DNA of 49,599 nt from Anaeroplasmataceae bacterium (GTDB taxonomy: Bacteria; Bacillota_I; Bacilli_A; Acholeplasmatales; Anaeroplasmataceae): contig JAIEEQ010000075.1 of NCBI GenBank assembly GCA_029067355.1, forward strand, positions 1 to 49,599. The letters run 5' to 3'. The notes under the pieces were generated by a model that did no database searches, was not told the origin of the DNA, and was given only the letters and a program-made list of their open reading frames with translations. Made by a program: the position numbers and the translations under genes. Positions 7,529 to 17,244 of the stretch are shown in pieces; position 1 is the stretch's first letter; each line of letters begins with the position of its first letter.

Positions 7529-8962
7529 ATGAAAAATATTAAACTAGCAATGCCGTCCTTAAAGGATGCCAGAATGCGAAAAAATAAAGTAATACCTACA
7601 ATAAGATATCAAGTAGAAGAGCAATATAAAGAAATTGGTAAAAATAAAACCTATGCCATTTTTACCTATGGCTGTCAGGGAAATGAAGCAGATAGTGAAA
7701 TTATGGCAGGGATATTAGAAGAAATAGGATACACAAAATCAAACGATCCTATGAATTCTGATTTAGTAATACTAAATACTTGTGCAATACGTGAAAATGC
7801 AGAGCAACGAATATGGGGTGTTTTAGGTCAACTAAAGGGGAAGAAAAGAGAAAATCCAGATATGCTTATTGGAATTTCTGGCTGTATGCCACAAGAGGAA
7901 AATGCAACAAATAAAATCCTTGAATCCTATAATTTTATTGATTTGGTTATTGGAACGCATAACAAAAATCATTTGCCTGAGCTATTAAAACAAGCCTATA
8001 TGAGCCAATCTAAGGTGGTTGAGGTAATCTCTAGTGAAGGAGAGATTTTAGAGGATACTCCCAAGGTTAGAGAGTCTAAGCACAAGGCATGGGTAAATAT
8101 TATGTATGGCTGTGATGAATTCTGTACCTATTGTATTGTGCCTTATACAAGAGGTAGAGAGCGAAGCAGAGCGAAAGAGGATATTATTAAAGAGGTTAAG
8201 GAGCTTGTAGCTTTAGGCTATAAGGAGGTTACGCTATTAGGACAAAATGTGAATGCGTATGGCAAGGATTTAAAGGACAATTACACCTTTGGAGATTTGC
8301 TTTATGATTTAGACAAAACGGGAATAAAAAGAATTCGCTATACAACCTCACATCCTAAGGATTTAGATGAAAAGACGATGCAGGCAATGCATGATTGTAA
8401 AAGTGTTATGCCTCAGCTTCATTTGCCAGTTCAATCTGGTGATGATGAGATTTTAAAGCGGATGAATCGAAAATATACATATGATGAATATATGTCAAAG
8501 GTGAATCGTTTAAGAGAGTTGGTTCCTGATATAGCCTTAACCACAGATATTATAGTGGGCTTTCCAAATGAAACAAAGGAACAATTTGAAAACACCATAA
8601 AACTTGTACAAAATGCAAGGTTTGAGGGAGCTTTTACCTTCATATATTCAAAGCGCGAGGGAACTCCGGCAGCCAATATGCCAGATGAAATCACAGATTC
8701 AGAAAAGCATCAGCGATTAGAGGAGCTTAATGCGTATATCAATGCTGGATATTTAAAAGGACATCAGCGCTTTTTAAATCAAGTGGTTGAGGTTCTGGTA
8801 GACGGACCTTCTAAGAATGGGGAAGGAATGATGTGTGGCTATACACCTCATTTGAAGCTTACACATTTTAAATGTGAGGACTTATCTTTTGTGGGTAGGA
8901 TAGTGAGGGTAAGGATTACTGAAGCAAAAACATGGTTTATGATTGGTGAGCTTTGTGAATAA
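7529..8962 (+). CDS. miaB: tRNA-2-methylthio-N6-isopentenyladenosine methylthiotransferase
   Basis: MiaB adds the methylthio group to i6A37 of tRNAs reading UNN codons, using two 4Fe-4S clusters. The 477-residue protein has the N-terminal methylthiotransferase domain with C49, C85 and C119, the radical-SAM motif CxxxCxxC at C195, C199 and C202 (GCDEFCTYC), and a C-terminal TRAM domain (about 410-475). The long N-terminal extension before the first cysteine is typical of Bacillus MiaB. I choose the ATG at 7529 because AGGTGA ends 5 bases upstream; the in-frame GTG at 7520 overlaps that site. It overlaps the next gene by 8 bases, as miaB-ricA do elsewhere. Confidence 0.96.
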   Translation: MKNIKLAMPSLKDARMRKNKVIPTIRYQVEEQYKEIGKNKTYAIFTYGCQGNEADSEIMAGILEEIGYTKSNDPMNSDLVILNTCAIRENAEQRIWGVLGQLKGKKRENPDMLIGISGCMPQEENATNKILESYNFIDLVIGTHNKNHLPELLKQAYMSQSKVVEVISSEGEILEDTPKVRESKHKAWVNIMYGCDEFCTYCIVPYTRGRERSRAKEDIIKEVKELVALGYKEVTLLGQNVNAYGKDLKDNYTFGDLLYDLDKTGIKRIRYTTSHPKDLDEKTMQAMHDCKSVMPQLHLPVQSGDDEILKRMNRKYTYDEYMSKVNRLRELVPDIALTTDIIVGFPNETKEQFENTIKLVQNARFEGAFTFIYSKREGTPAANMPDEITDSEKHQRLEELNAYINAGYLKGHQRFLNQVVEVLVDGPSKNGEGMMCGYTPHLKLTHFKCEDLSFVGRIVRVRITEAKTWFMIGELCE

Positions 8963-9275
8963 GCTAATTGAGGCATTCTTAGAGCTACCTGAGGTAAAAC
9001 GAATTCATGAGTTAGAGCAGGGTCTCCTAAAAAACGAAACGATTCAGCTTTTGAACTCAGAACTCAAGCAACTACAAAAGCAGATGGTTCATGCAAAGGA
9101 ATTCCATCAGGAGAAGCAATATAAACAATATAAGGAAAAATATGATGAGGTCTATGCAAAATTACTTGATTATCCATTTGTAGAAGAATATTTGGAATTA
9201 TTAGAACAGGTTCATAGGGATTTATTAGCTATTACACAGCAGATTGAGGAAATGATAAATCAGCAATTAAAATAA
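8955..9275 (+). CDS. YlbF/YmcA-family (RicA-like) protein
   Basis: The 106-residue, almost wholly helical protein belongs to the YlbF/YmcA family. In Bacillus, YmcA (RicA) forms a complex with YlbF and YaaT that steers RNase Y and affects competence, biofilm and sporulation. Position directly after miaB is that of ymcA. The start is uncertain: TTG at 8943, GTG at 8946 and GTG at 8955 are in frame. GGTGA ending 5 bases before 8955 mirrors the spacing seen at miaB, so I prefer it. It overlaps miaB and is surely co-transcribed. With rny nearby, a link to RNA decay is plausible. Confidence 0.82.
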   Translation: MNKLIEAFLELPEVKRIHELEQGLLKNETIQLLNSELKQLQKQMVHAKEFHQEKQYKQYKEKYDEVYAKLLDYPFVEEYLELLEQVHRDLLAITQQIEEMINQQLK

Positions 9276-9310
9276 AAGGACATGTTTATAAAGAAAAAGG
9301 AGGGAATTAT

Positions 9311-11854
9311 ATGTCTAAGAGTTTTAAAAAATTGTTATTATGTATCTTATGTGCTTTCAGCTTATCATTTGTTACAGTTACATTAGTTTCTTGTACAAAT
9401 AATGATAAGACTGCAGTTACACCAGAGGAGCTTTTTCCAAAGCTATCTTTAAATGATGTAGAAATTGATTATGATGGAGAAGCACACAGGATTGAAATTG
9501 AGGGGGAGCTTCCTGAGGAGGCAAAGGTAGAATATACTGGAAATGATAAGACAGCTCCAGGAGAATACCATATCGTAGCAAGGGTTACCTATAAAGGAAA
9601 ATCTAAAAATTATTATGCAACTTTAATGATTAATAAGCTTACCTCAACTCTGAGCGCTTTAGAAACACAAGTAAAATATGTATCAGATGAAAGTACGATG
9701 CCTGCATACGAAATTACTCATTCTGATCAGCCAGTTCAAATGAAGGTAAAGAGAAATGGTATTTTAGTAGAATCAAATGTGATTAGTAGAGCTGGAGTAT
9801 ATGAGATTGAGCTTTATGCAGAAGCAACCTCTATTTATAAGGAGAGCAATCATGTGATGGTTCAGCTTACTGTAAAAGAAAGCCAGTTTGAAGGAGTATC
9901 CTTTAAGGATCAGGTATTTTTAGCTGATCAAGAAGAGCATACAATGGTTATAGAGGGAACCTTGCCAGCTGGGTATAGTGTGGAATATGAAAATAATACA
10001 GCATCTAGTGTGGGAACCTATTTTGCAGTTGCAAAGATCAAAGATACTGCTGGTGAAATTGTTGAAACACATCGTGCAGTAATGAAGATAGAAAACAAGG
10101 ATGATGAGGCTTTTGAAACATACTTAAATGAATTTTTTGTTATGTATTTAGAAGGAGATCAGCTCTCTGTAAATATCATTTGTGAAAATCCTGCTGATTT
10201 TGGATTAGAAAGATATGATGCTGTATGGTACACCTATAAAAGAGATACCAATAGTAGCTCAACAGATGCTGTTAAAGAGTTTGATACTCTGTTAGATGAA
10301 TTACATCAATATGATATAGCTTCGCTTAGTGAAAGACAGGCACTTGCTTATCGTCAGCTAGATTCCTTCCTATCTTATCAAAAAAATTATAATAGTTTTA
10401 AAGATATTGATTTTATGGAAAATCATTATATTGACCAGTTTGGTGGATATGTTGCTGATTTTGGTACCTATATGGAGGCTTATACCTTAAGAGAGAAGGC
10501 GGATGTTGAAGATATTGTTAATTATATTCTTTCAACAGAAACAGCTTTTTCCTCTTATATTGATTATTTGGAGGATAAGACTCAGGCAGGATATCCTTTA
10601 TCTAATTATACACTTCAGGCTATGATAAATTATCTAAATGATATCCTACTTTCTTTAGATGGTGGGAAAACCTATTATTTAAATGATATTTTAGCTCGTA
10701 AGGTGGATGCTACGGATTTCTTAACAATAGATGAAAAGACTGAGTTTAAATCTAGAATTAAAACAGCATTGGATAATGAATTTGTTCGTGGTATCCGTTT
10801 CTTAACTGAACAGCTTCCAACATTTATCAAGGATGCTGCTTCTGAAGAAGGATATTGGGCAATTTATGAGCAGGGCAAGGAGCTATTTGAATTAGAGTTA
10901 AAGAATCTTTTAGGTATAAGCGACTTAGATATGGAAGAGTATATTAGAGAATTAGATTATAATTATGAATATACCTCTTCTAAAGCATTAGAAGCCTTTT
11001 CAACAATTCAAAGCAAATATAAAATTGACAGCTATGCTAAGCTAAATCAATTATTTGAGGAGTGTACGATTTTTGATGGAACTCCAGAAGAGATGCTAGA
11101 ATACTTAAATGAGTTTGCTAAAACAATAGTTCCAGAACTAAAGAATAAGCCAATGATTACTGTAAAAAATATGGATGAGGCATCAGCCAAGGTTTCTAAT
11201 GCTGTGGCTTACTATATGAAATCAGCCTTGGATAATGAAACGCAGGAGTTCATTACCTTAAATCCATTAAAGCTAGGAGATAAGAATGATGTTTTAGGAA
11301 CATTATCTCACGAGGGATATCCAGGACATTTATATGCTTATTGCTATTCAAAGGAATTAGATTTACATAATTTATCCAAGATTATGACTTCAACAGCACA
11401 TGGAGAGGGCTGGGCAACATATGTTGAACTAAAGCTATATGAAACAGCTAAAAATAATAGCAACTCTCAAAAATTTAAAGATGTTATGGATTATTGCTAT
11501 TACAATCAGTTAAGCTCCTTCCTATTGGAAACTAGAATTGATGTAGGAATCCATTATGAGGGCTGGAGCATAGCAGATATTAGGGACTTTTTAGGAAGTA
11601 ATTATACCCTTGAGGATGCAAGAGATATTTACAGATTACTTATTGAAACTCCTGTCACCTATGCTGCCTATGGCTATGGAAAGTATTTCTTCTATAATCT
11701 TCATGTTCAAGGAAAGAAGGCTCTAGGAAAATATTATGATGAGGTTGAATTTAATCAAATGCTTTTATCTAAAGGCTGGACCTCTTTAGGAGAACTTCAG
11801 GATACCTACGATCAATACATTTTAGAAAAAAAACATATCTATGGAATTCAATAA
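9311..11854 (+). CDS. Lipoprotein with Ig-like modules and a DUF885 peptidase-like domain
   Basis: The 847-residue protein starts with a lipoprotein signal (lipobox LVSC, C28). Three Ig/MBG-like beta modules follow at about 45-109, 113-189 and 193-262; the first has the typical YDGEAH and YTGNDKTAPGEY pattern. Residues about 265-840 form a DUF885-type domain with HEGYPGH at 667-673 and HGEGWATY at 697-704, the conserved zinc-site motifs of that family. DUF885 proteins are likely metallopeptidases, but few have been tested. AAAAAGGAGGG gives a strong start. Lying 272 bases ahead of the Opp operon and outside the cell, it could release peptides for OppA; this is inference. Confidence 0.85.
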   Translation: MSKSFKKLLLCILCAFSLSFVTVTLVSCTNNDKTAVTPEELFPKLSLNDVEIDYDGEAHRIEIEGELPEEAKVEYTGNDKTAPGEYHIVARVTYKGKSKNYYATLMINKLTSTLSALETQVKYVSDESTMPAYEITHSDQPVQMKVKRNGILVESNVISRAGVYEIELYAEATSIYKESNHVMVQLTVKESQFEGVSFKDQVFLADQEEHTMVIEGTLPAGYSVEYENNTASSVGTYFAVAKIKDTAGEIVETHRAVMKIENKDDEAFETYLNEFFVMYLEGDQLSVNIICENPADFGLERYDAVWYTYKRDTNSSSTDAVKEFDTLLDELHQYDIASLSERQALAYRQLDSFLSYQKNYNSFKDIDFMENHYIDQFGGYVADFGTYMEAYTLREKADVEDIVNYILSTETAFSSYIDYLEDKTQAGYPLSNYTLQAMINYLNDILLSLDGGKTYYLNDILARKVDATDFLTIDEKTEFKSRIKTALDNEFVRGIRFLTEQLPTFIKDAASEEGYWAIYEQGKELFELELKNLLGISDLDMEEYIRELDYNYEYTSSKALEAFSTIQSKYKIDSYAKLNQLFEECTIFDGTPEEMLEYLNEFAKTIVPELKNKPMITVKNMDEASAKVSNAVAYYMKSALDNETQEFITLNPLKLGDKNDVLGTLSHEGYPGHLYAYCYSKELDLHNLSKIMTSTAHGEGWATYVELKLYETAKNNSNSQKFKDVMDYCYYNQLSSFLLETRIDVGIHYEGWSIADIRDFLGSNYTLEDARDIYRLLIETPVTYAAYGYGKYFFYNLHVQGKKALGKYYDEVEFNQMLLSKGWTSLGELQDTYDQYILEKKHIYGIQ

Positions 11855-11869
11855 TTTTTAAAGAAAGTT

Positions 11870-11907
11870 GCCTAAAAGCAGAAGATGCTTTTTAGGCTTC
11901 TTTTTTT
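11870..11907 (+). terminator. Terminator after the DUF885 gene
   Basis: An 11-bp stem (11870-11880 with 11886-11897, one bulged A) has a GAAGA loop and is followed by seven T. It separates this gene from the opp operon. Confidence 0.85.
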
Positions 11908-11929
11908 AAAAAGTCTAAATCGAAAAGAA

Positions 11930-12006
11930 TTTGAAAAGACTAGATAATTATGAATTCTATTCGGAAAAAACCATTTTCAATTCAATTTTATTCTAATCTT
12001 TTCAAA
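11930..12006. repeat. Spaced inverted repeat upstream of the opp promoter
   Basis: TTTGAAAAGACTAG (11930-11943) and CTAATCTTTTCAAA (11993-12006) are inverted copies matching at 13 of 14 positions, 49 bases apart. They lie 60-135 bases upstream of the oppA -35 element, so they could be paired regulator sites. No known operator matches them. Confidence 0.4.
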
Positions 12007-12064
12007 AAACACCTAAAAAATATCTTTAGAAAACGCTTTTATTGGTGAAAAAATAGAAAAATAG

Positions 12065-12093
12065 TTGATAAGTACTAGTCCAGATAGTATAAT
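12065..12093 (+). promoter_or_regulatory. Sigma-A promoter of the opp operon
   Basis: TTGATA (12065-12070), a 17-bp spacer and TATAAT (12088-12093) lie 34 bases ahead of the oppA start codon. Confidence 0.85.
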
Positions 12094-12126
12094 AGTAATA
12101 AATTTTAATAAAGGAGAGAGATTCAC

Positions 12127-14574
12127 ATGAAATTTAAAAAACTAGGATTATTATGTCTTGCTGGTGTAACAGCAGTAAGTCTAGCTTCCTGTGGTGAAAA
12201 GGGTTATGTAAATAAAATGGATTATACCTATAATACATATACACTTTTAACACCATCAAATTGGAATGAACTAACATACCAAGATAACAATGATACAGAC
12301 ATTCTTAACTTTATTGTTAGCCCATTTTTCAATTTTGACTATAAATATGATTCAGCTGGAAATATTTTAGATGGTCAGTTTACAGTTAATTATGCTGCTG
12401 CAACAAAATTAGAAGACGTTACTACAACGTATGCTGGTAATGAAAATTACAGCGTTCCTGCTGATGAGAAAACAGGTTATGCATGGAAATTTACGTTGCG
12501 TGATGACTTAAAGTGGGATGATGGTACAGCAATTGTAGCTGGAGATTTCGTTTACACAATGAAACAACAGTTAGACCCATTATTCCAAAACTATCGTGCA
12601 GATAGCTATTATAAGGGTGCAACTGTAATTCATAATGCAAAGGAATATTTGTTCCAAGGGCAATCTGATGTATTCCCTGCTGATACAGCTTATTCAACAT
12701 ATTCAACGGATTTAGATTCTAAATTAACATTTAAGTTAGGACCTAACTCTAAGGAACAACCAAATGCGGTTGCAAGCTTTAGAGATTCTATTGGTGCTCC
12801 AGCAACTATGACTGCTCCAGCAATAGCTGCATGGATTGTTTCCAATGGAACAGACGCTGCATTTAATGTAGAAGTAGCTGCAAAAATGGAAGGAAAGACA
12901 TTAGCTGAAATCAAGGCTGATGCAGAATTAAAGGCTGGATGGGATGCCCTAATTGGTTGGTGGCAAACTGATCCAGATGAGGAATTAGATTTCTTTGTTG
13001 CTAATTATACTTTCCCTGAAGTATCTTTTGATAAGGTAGGTATCTTTGCAACTTCTGATACTGAATTAGTATTAGTATTAGATAATCCTCTAGAATTACT
13101 TGAGGAAGATGGTTCTTTATCTTATTTAGCTGCTTATAATATGTCTGGTTTACCTCTAGTTAAGGAAGATTTATATGAAGCAAATAAGCATGAACCTGCT
13201 GTTGGTGCAACTGTATGGACGACTACTTATAATCAATCCGTAGATTCAACAGCTAGCTGGGGACCATATAAATTAGTATATTTCCAGGCTGGTAAGCAAT
13301 ATGTTCTTGAAAAGAATGAAAATTGGTGGGGCTATGATGTTTATAAGGGCCAATACCAAACTGAAAACATTATTTGCGAGCAAGTTGAAGACTGGAATAC
13401 AGCATGGTTAAAGTTCCAGGCTGGTGAAGTTGATTCTTGTTCAATCGATGTATCTATTTCTTCAGATTATAGAAATAGTGAGCAAGCAATCTTCACACCT
13501 AGTGACTTTGTATCTTCTATGCAGTTACAATCTAGTCAAGAAGCATTAAAAGCACGTGAAAGTGCTGGTATTAACAAGCAATTACTTGCAAATGTTAAAT
13601 TTAGAAAAGCATTATCCTTAGCTTTAGATAGATCAAGATATGCTGCTGAGGTTACCACAAGCTCACAGGCTGGTTTCGGATTATATAACTCAATGCACTA
13701 TTATGATGTAGCACATGGTGGAAGATATCGTGATACAGATGTTGCAAAGAAGGTTCTTTGTGATACATATGGTGTAAATGTTGATGATTTTGACACTTTA
13801 GATGAGGCTTATGCATCCATTACTGGATTTAATCTTACTTTAGCTAGACAACTAGTTGATGAAGCAGTAGATGAGGCTATTGCAGATGGTTCATACAATG
13901 GTACAGATACTGTTCAAATTAATTTTGGTACAGGTGCTATCAGTGAGGCTGTTACTCGTCAGTTTAACTTTATTAAGAATTCTTGGTTAACTCTTGTTCA
14001 AGGAACAAAGCTTGCTGGAAAATTAGAATTACCAGATGTAGAAGACCATGGTGAAGAGTGGGCAGAAGATTTCCGTGGCGGTGGCTATGATGTTTGTATG
14101 GGTGGCTGGACAGGAGCTGCTTGGGATCCAGGCTATTTCCTAGCTGCTTATCTAGATAAGGCAAATATGTATTCTGCTGCTTGGGATACTGAAACTCAGA
14201 CAATGACATTTACAATGCCTAGAGGCGGAGCAAATGGTGAAGATATTGAATTAACTATGAGCTTAATGAGATGGTATAGATGCTTAAATGGCCAAGATGC
14301 TACATATAACTGGGCTAGCGGACGTATTGATGATGAAGCAAGATGCGCATTAATTGCAGCTCTTGAGGGTGAAGTATTAAAAATGTATTATACAGTTCCA
14401 ATTGTAAATTCATTTACTTCTACTCTAGTATCTTATAAGTGGGAATATAAATCTCGTTCTTATAACACATTTATGGGTTATGGTGGTGTTCGTTATATCA
14501 CTTATAACTATACAAATGCTGAATGGAATCAATTTGTCAAATCACAAGGCGGAAGAATTGACTATTCTGCTTAA
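12127..14574 (+). CDS. oppA: Oligopeptide-binding lipoprotein OppA
   Basis: This is the extracellular, lipid-anchored substrate receptor of the Opp importer. The 815-residue protein has a lipobox LASC with C22. The SBP family 5 core is seen in the stretch around residues 120-150 (WKFTLRDDLKWDDGT) and in the RKALSLALDRSRY segment near 495. Typical OppA proteins have about 540-600 residues; the excess lies largely between about 150 and 330 and in the C-terminal third, and much of it is Ala-rich. AAGGAGAGAG precedes the ATG. It is the first gene of the oppABCDF operon, and a hairpin after it should make oppA mRNA more abundant than the rest. Confidence 0.93.
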   Translation: MKFKKLGLLCLAGVTAVSLASCGEKGYVNKMDYTYNTYTLLTPSNWNELTYQDNNDTDILNFIVSPFFNFDYKYDSAGNILDGQFTVNYAAATKLEDVTTTYAGNENYSVPADEKTGYAWKFTLRDDLKWDDGTAIVAGDFVYTMKQQLDPLFQNYRADSYYKGATVIHNAKEYLFQGQSDVFPADTAYSTYSTDLDSKLTFKLGPNSKEQPNAVASFRDSIGAPATMTAPAIAAWIVSNGTDAAFNVEVAAKMEGKTLAEIKADAELKAGWDALIGWWQTDPDEELDFFVANYTFPEVSFDKVGIFATSDTELVLVLDNPLELLEEDGSLSYLAAYNMSGLPLVKEDLYEANKHEPAVGATVWTTTYNQSVDSTASWGPYKLVYFQAGKQYVLEKNENWWGYDVYKGQYQTENIICEQVEDWNTAWLKFQAGEVDSCSIDVSISSDYRNSEQAIFTPSDFVSSMQLQSSQEALKARESAGINKQLLANVKFRKALSLALDRSRYAAEVTTSSQAGFGLYNSMHYYDVAHGGRYRDTDVAKKVLCDTYGVNVDDFDTLDEAYASITGFNLTLARQLVDEAVDEAIADGSYNGTDTVQINFGTGAISEAVTRQFNFIKNSWLTLVQGTKLAGKLELPDVEDHGEEWAEDFRGGGYDVCMGGWTGAAWDPGYFLAAYLDKANMYSAAWDTETQTMTFTMPRGGANGEDIELTMSLMRWYRCLNGQDATYNWASGRIDDEARCALIAALEGEVLKMYYTVPIVNSFTSTLVSYKWEYKSRSYNTFMGYGGVRYITYNYTNAEWNQFVKSQGGRIDYSA

Positions 14575-14610
14575 AAATTATCATTGATAAAAATTTAAAA
14601 AATAGGAGTG

Positions 14611-14645
14611 TGTGGAATAAGTGCGTATTCTTATTCCACATTTTC
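14611..14645 (+). terminator. Intercistronic hairpin between oppA and oppB (partial terminator)
   Basis: A perfect 11-bp stem (14611-14621 with 14630-14640) has an 8-base loop and only a short T-run (TTTTCC). oppB has no clear promoter of its own, so this probably attenuates rather than stops transcription, giving more receptor than permease. Confidence 0.65.
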
Positions 14646-14698
14646 CTCATTTATAAAGATTTATATTAAATTAGAATATCATAAGGGGTGATTAAATC

Positions 14699-15661
14699 AT
14701 GTATATGCTAAAATACATATTAAAGAGAATAGGTCTTATGATTATGACATTTTTGATCATTATTATTATCTGTTTTGTTTTAATCAAGTTATTACCGATT
14801 GTAATCAATGTTCCAATTGGAAAGGATTATAATCTTATATTAGCCCAGCTTCAGGGGCGTGGATATTTTGATCCAATTCCTGTACAGTTTTTTAACTATA
14901 TAAAAAGAATTTTCCTATTTGGAGATTTTGGATATAGCTATAATTTGCCTTCCTTTAGAAATCAACCTGTTTGGGATGTTTTTGTAACAAGACTTCCACC
15001 AACAGTTTTAATAAATGTTTACTCTTCATTAGTAGCAGTACCTATTGGTATTGTTTTAGGAATTGCTGCTGCATTAAAGAAGAATAAATGGCAGGACCAT
15101 GTGATTTCAACAGGGGTTATGATTTTTATTTCTGTTCCATCCTTTGTTTATGCCTTCTTGGTACAGTACTTATTTTGTTCTGTTTTACGATGGTTCCCAA
15201 TAACAATGGATGCAGGTTTTGATTATTTTAATTCTCATATGTTCTTATCTATGATGCCAGCTGTAATTTCCTTGTCCTTTGGATCAATTGCTGGCTATGC
15301 ACGTGGTACAAGAGCAGAATTAACAGAAGTATTAACCAGTGAATACATGCTTCTTGCAAGAACAAAAGGCTTAACTAGACGTCAGGCAACAGTACGCCAT
15401 GCATTAAGAAATGCGATGGTTCCAATTTTTCCATCCATTGTTGGAGAATTTGTTGCTGTATTAAGTGGCTCATTAATTATTGAAAAGATATTTAGTATAC
15501 CAGGCGTAGGTGGATTGTATTTAAATGCAATAAACTATAAGGACTATGATATGTTTATGTTGTTATCTGCATTTTATATTTTAATAGGACTTGCCGCTGG
15601 TATTGTTATTGACTTAAGCTATGGATTTATTGATCCTAGAATCAGAATGGGGGCGAAATAA
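14699..15661 (+). CDS. oppB: Oligopeptide ABC transporter permease OppB
   Basis: The 320-residue integral membrane protein is one half of the Opp channel. It has about six membrane helices, the first at about 10-33. The cytoplasmic EAA coupling loop is seen around residues 215-245, including EYMLLARTKGLTRRQ and RHALRNAMVP. It ends in the usual GLAAGIVIDLSYGFIDPRIR segment. Length is normal for OppB. AAGGGGTGAT stands 7 bases before the ATG. Its stop codon lies one base ahead of oppC, so the two are translated together. Confidence 0.95.
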   Translation: MYMLKYILKRIGLMIMTFLIIIIICFVLIKLLPIVINVPIGKDYNLILAQLQGRGYFDPIPVQFFNYIKRIFLFGDFGYSYNLPSFRNQPVWDVFVTRLPPTVLINVYSSLVAVPIGIVLGIAAALKKNKWQDHVISTGVMIFISVPSFVYAFLVQYLFCSVLRWFPITMDAGFDYFNSHMFLSMMPAVISLSFGSIAGYARGTRAELTEVLTSEYMLLARTKGLTRRQATVRHALRNAMVPIFPSIVGEFVAVLSGSLIIEKIFSIPGVGGLYLNAINYKDYDMFMLLSAFYILIGLAAGIVIDLSYGFIDPRIRMGAK

Positions 15662-15662
15662 T

Positions 15663-17240
15663 ATGAATTTAGAAGATCTAAATTTGACAGACGATAAATT
15701 TAAATTAGTTGACCGTTCTGAAACCATTCATGATATGGAGCTGGCTACAAAGCCAATAGGATATTTTAAGGATGCTTTCAATCGCTTTAAGAAAAACAAG
15801 GCATCTTTAGTTGCAGCAGTTATCATTGGAATTTTGGTATTATATGCTATATTTGCACCTATATTCTCTCCTTATTCCGTTTCTTATGCAGATTCAAATT
15901 ATAGCTATGCTTTACCTAGAAATTCATTATTTGTGAAGTTTGGCTGGAATTTTTGGGATGGATGTACGGATGCTAAAGTGACGAAAGAAGACTTTTACTA
16001 TGAATTATCCAAGGGGGTAGAAACTGGACATAATTCAATTAAAAATAATAAGTATACAATAGTGGAGGAACTAAATCCTCGTAAGCAGGTAGTTACTTAT
16101 TATAAATATCGTCTTGATACTTACCAGCAGGTTGGTGTTATATTTTTAAATGTTAGTGCAGAAGAATATGCTAATATTCAAAAATATCAAGATGAAACTG
16201 GAATCCAGGTCATTTACCCTGTTACAGATCCAAATCAAAGACCAGTTTCAGTTCAGGATAATTCAAATGGTGGTTATTGGTTTAAGACAACTGATATTCC
16301 AGAGGGTTCAACTTCTTCTGATGGAAAAACACATATTGTTTTAGATGAAAATGGAGATTTCATCAATATTTATTTACCTTATTCTGATAAGGACAATTAT
16401 ACAAGTAAAATGAGAATAGAAGGGGAAAATGAATACCTTTATTCTTATGGAATTCCAAATGCTACTGGTTATGAGATTCGTATAAATTATTATGAATATT
16501 ATGTTTATAATCATACTTATGTATTAAAGGATGGAATAAAGACACCAAGCTACTTGTTTGGTGCAACCCACTCTGGACAGGACATTTGGACTTGTTTGGC
16601 AAGTGGTGCGAGATTTAGTTTCATTTTGGCAATTTTAGTTGCGGTAGTAAATCTAGTTGTTGGTGCTATCTATGGTGCTATTGAAGGTTATTATGGGGGT
16701 AAAATTGACCTATTTATGGAAAGATTTGTAGATATTTTATCTGCTGTTCCATTTATGATTGTAATTACTCTACTTAAGTATCATATGGAAGGATCAAGCC
16801 CAGTATTGATTTTGTTTATCGCTTTCTTCCTAACTGGTTGGATTGGTATGGCTAGTAGGACACGTATGCAATTCTATCGTTTTAAGAATCAAGAATATGT
16901 TTTGGCAGCCCGTACATTGGGAGCTTCTGATAAGAGAATCATGTTTAAGCATATCTTCCCTAATGCTCTTGGAACATTGATTACAGGTTGTGTTCTTGTA
17001 ATTCCAAGTATGATTTTCTCAGAAACAAGCTTAAGCTATTTAGGAATTATTAATTTAAATAATGGTCGTATGACAAGTGTTGGTACACTTTTAGCTAATG
17101 CTCAGCCATATCTGGCTACCTATCCACACATGGTTTTATTCCCAGCTTTATTCATAAGTATGCTTATGTTAAGCTTTAATTTATTTGGTAATGGGTTGAG
17201 AGATGCCTTCAATCCTTCCCTTAGAGGTTCGGAGGACTGA
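15663..17240 (+). CDS. oppC: Oligopeptide ABC transporter permease OppC with a large external insertion
   Basis: The 525-residue protein is the second Opp permease. Helix 1 lies at about 47-68. In ordinary OppC (about 300 residues) the conserved LGTDxxGRD motif follows within some 30-40 residues. Here its counterpart, FGATHSGQD, is at 299-307. The intervening ~220 residues are polar, rich in Tyr, Asn and Asp, lack membrane segments and should fold outside. The remaining helices and the EAA loop (QEYVLAARTLGASDKRI) are normal. I use the ATG at 15663, one base after oppB and behind GGGGGCG; an upstream in-frame start lies within oppB. The extra domain could contact OppA or hold peptide. Confidence 0.93.
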   Translation: MNLEDLNLTDDKFKLVDRSETIHDMELATKPIGYFKDAFNRFKKNKASLVAAVIIGILVLYAIFAPIFSPYSVSYADSNYSYALPRNSLFVKFGWNFWDGCTDAKVTKEDFYYELSKGVETGHNSIKNNKYTIVEELNPRKQVVTYYKYRLDTYQQVGVIFLNVSAEEYANIQKYQDETGIQVIYPVTDPNQRPVSVQDNSNGGYWFKTTDIPEGSTSSDGKTHIVLDENGDFINIYLPYSDKDNYTSKMRIEGENEYLYSYGIPNATGYEIRINYYEYYVYNHTYVLKDGIKTPSYLFGATHSGQDIWTCLASGARFSFILAILVAVVNLVVGAIYGAIEGYYGGKIDLFMERFVDILSAVPFMIVITLLKYHMEGSSPVLILFIAFFLTGWIGMASRTRMQFYRFKNQEYVLAARTLGASDKRIMFKHIFPNALGTLITGCVLVIPSMIFSETSLSYLGIINLNNGRMTSVGTLLANAQPYLATYPHMVLFPALFISMLMLSFNLFGNGLRDAFNPSLRGSED

Positions 17241-17244
17241 TATT

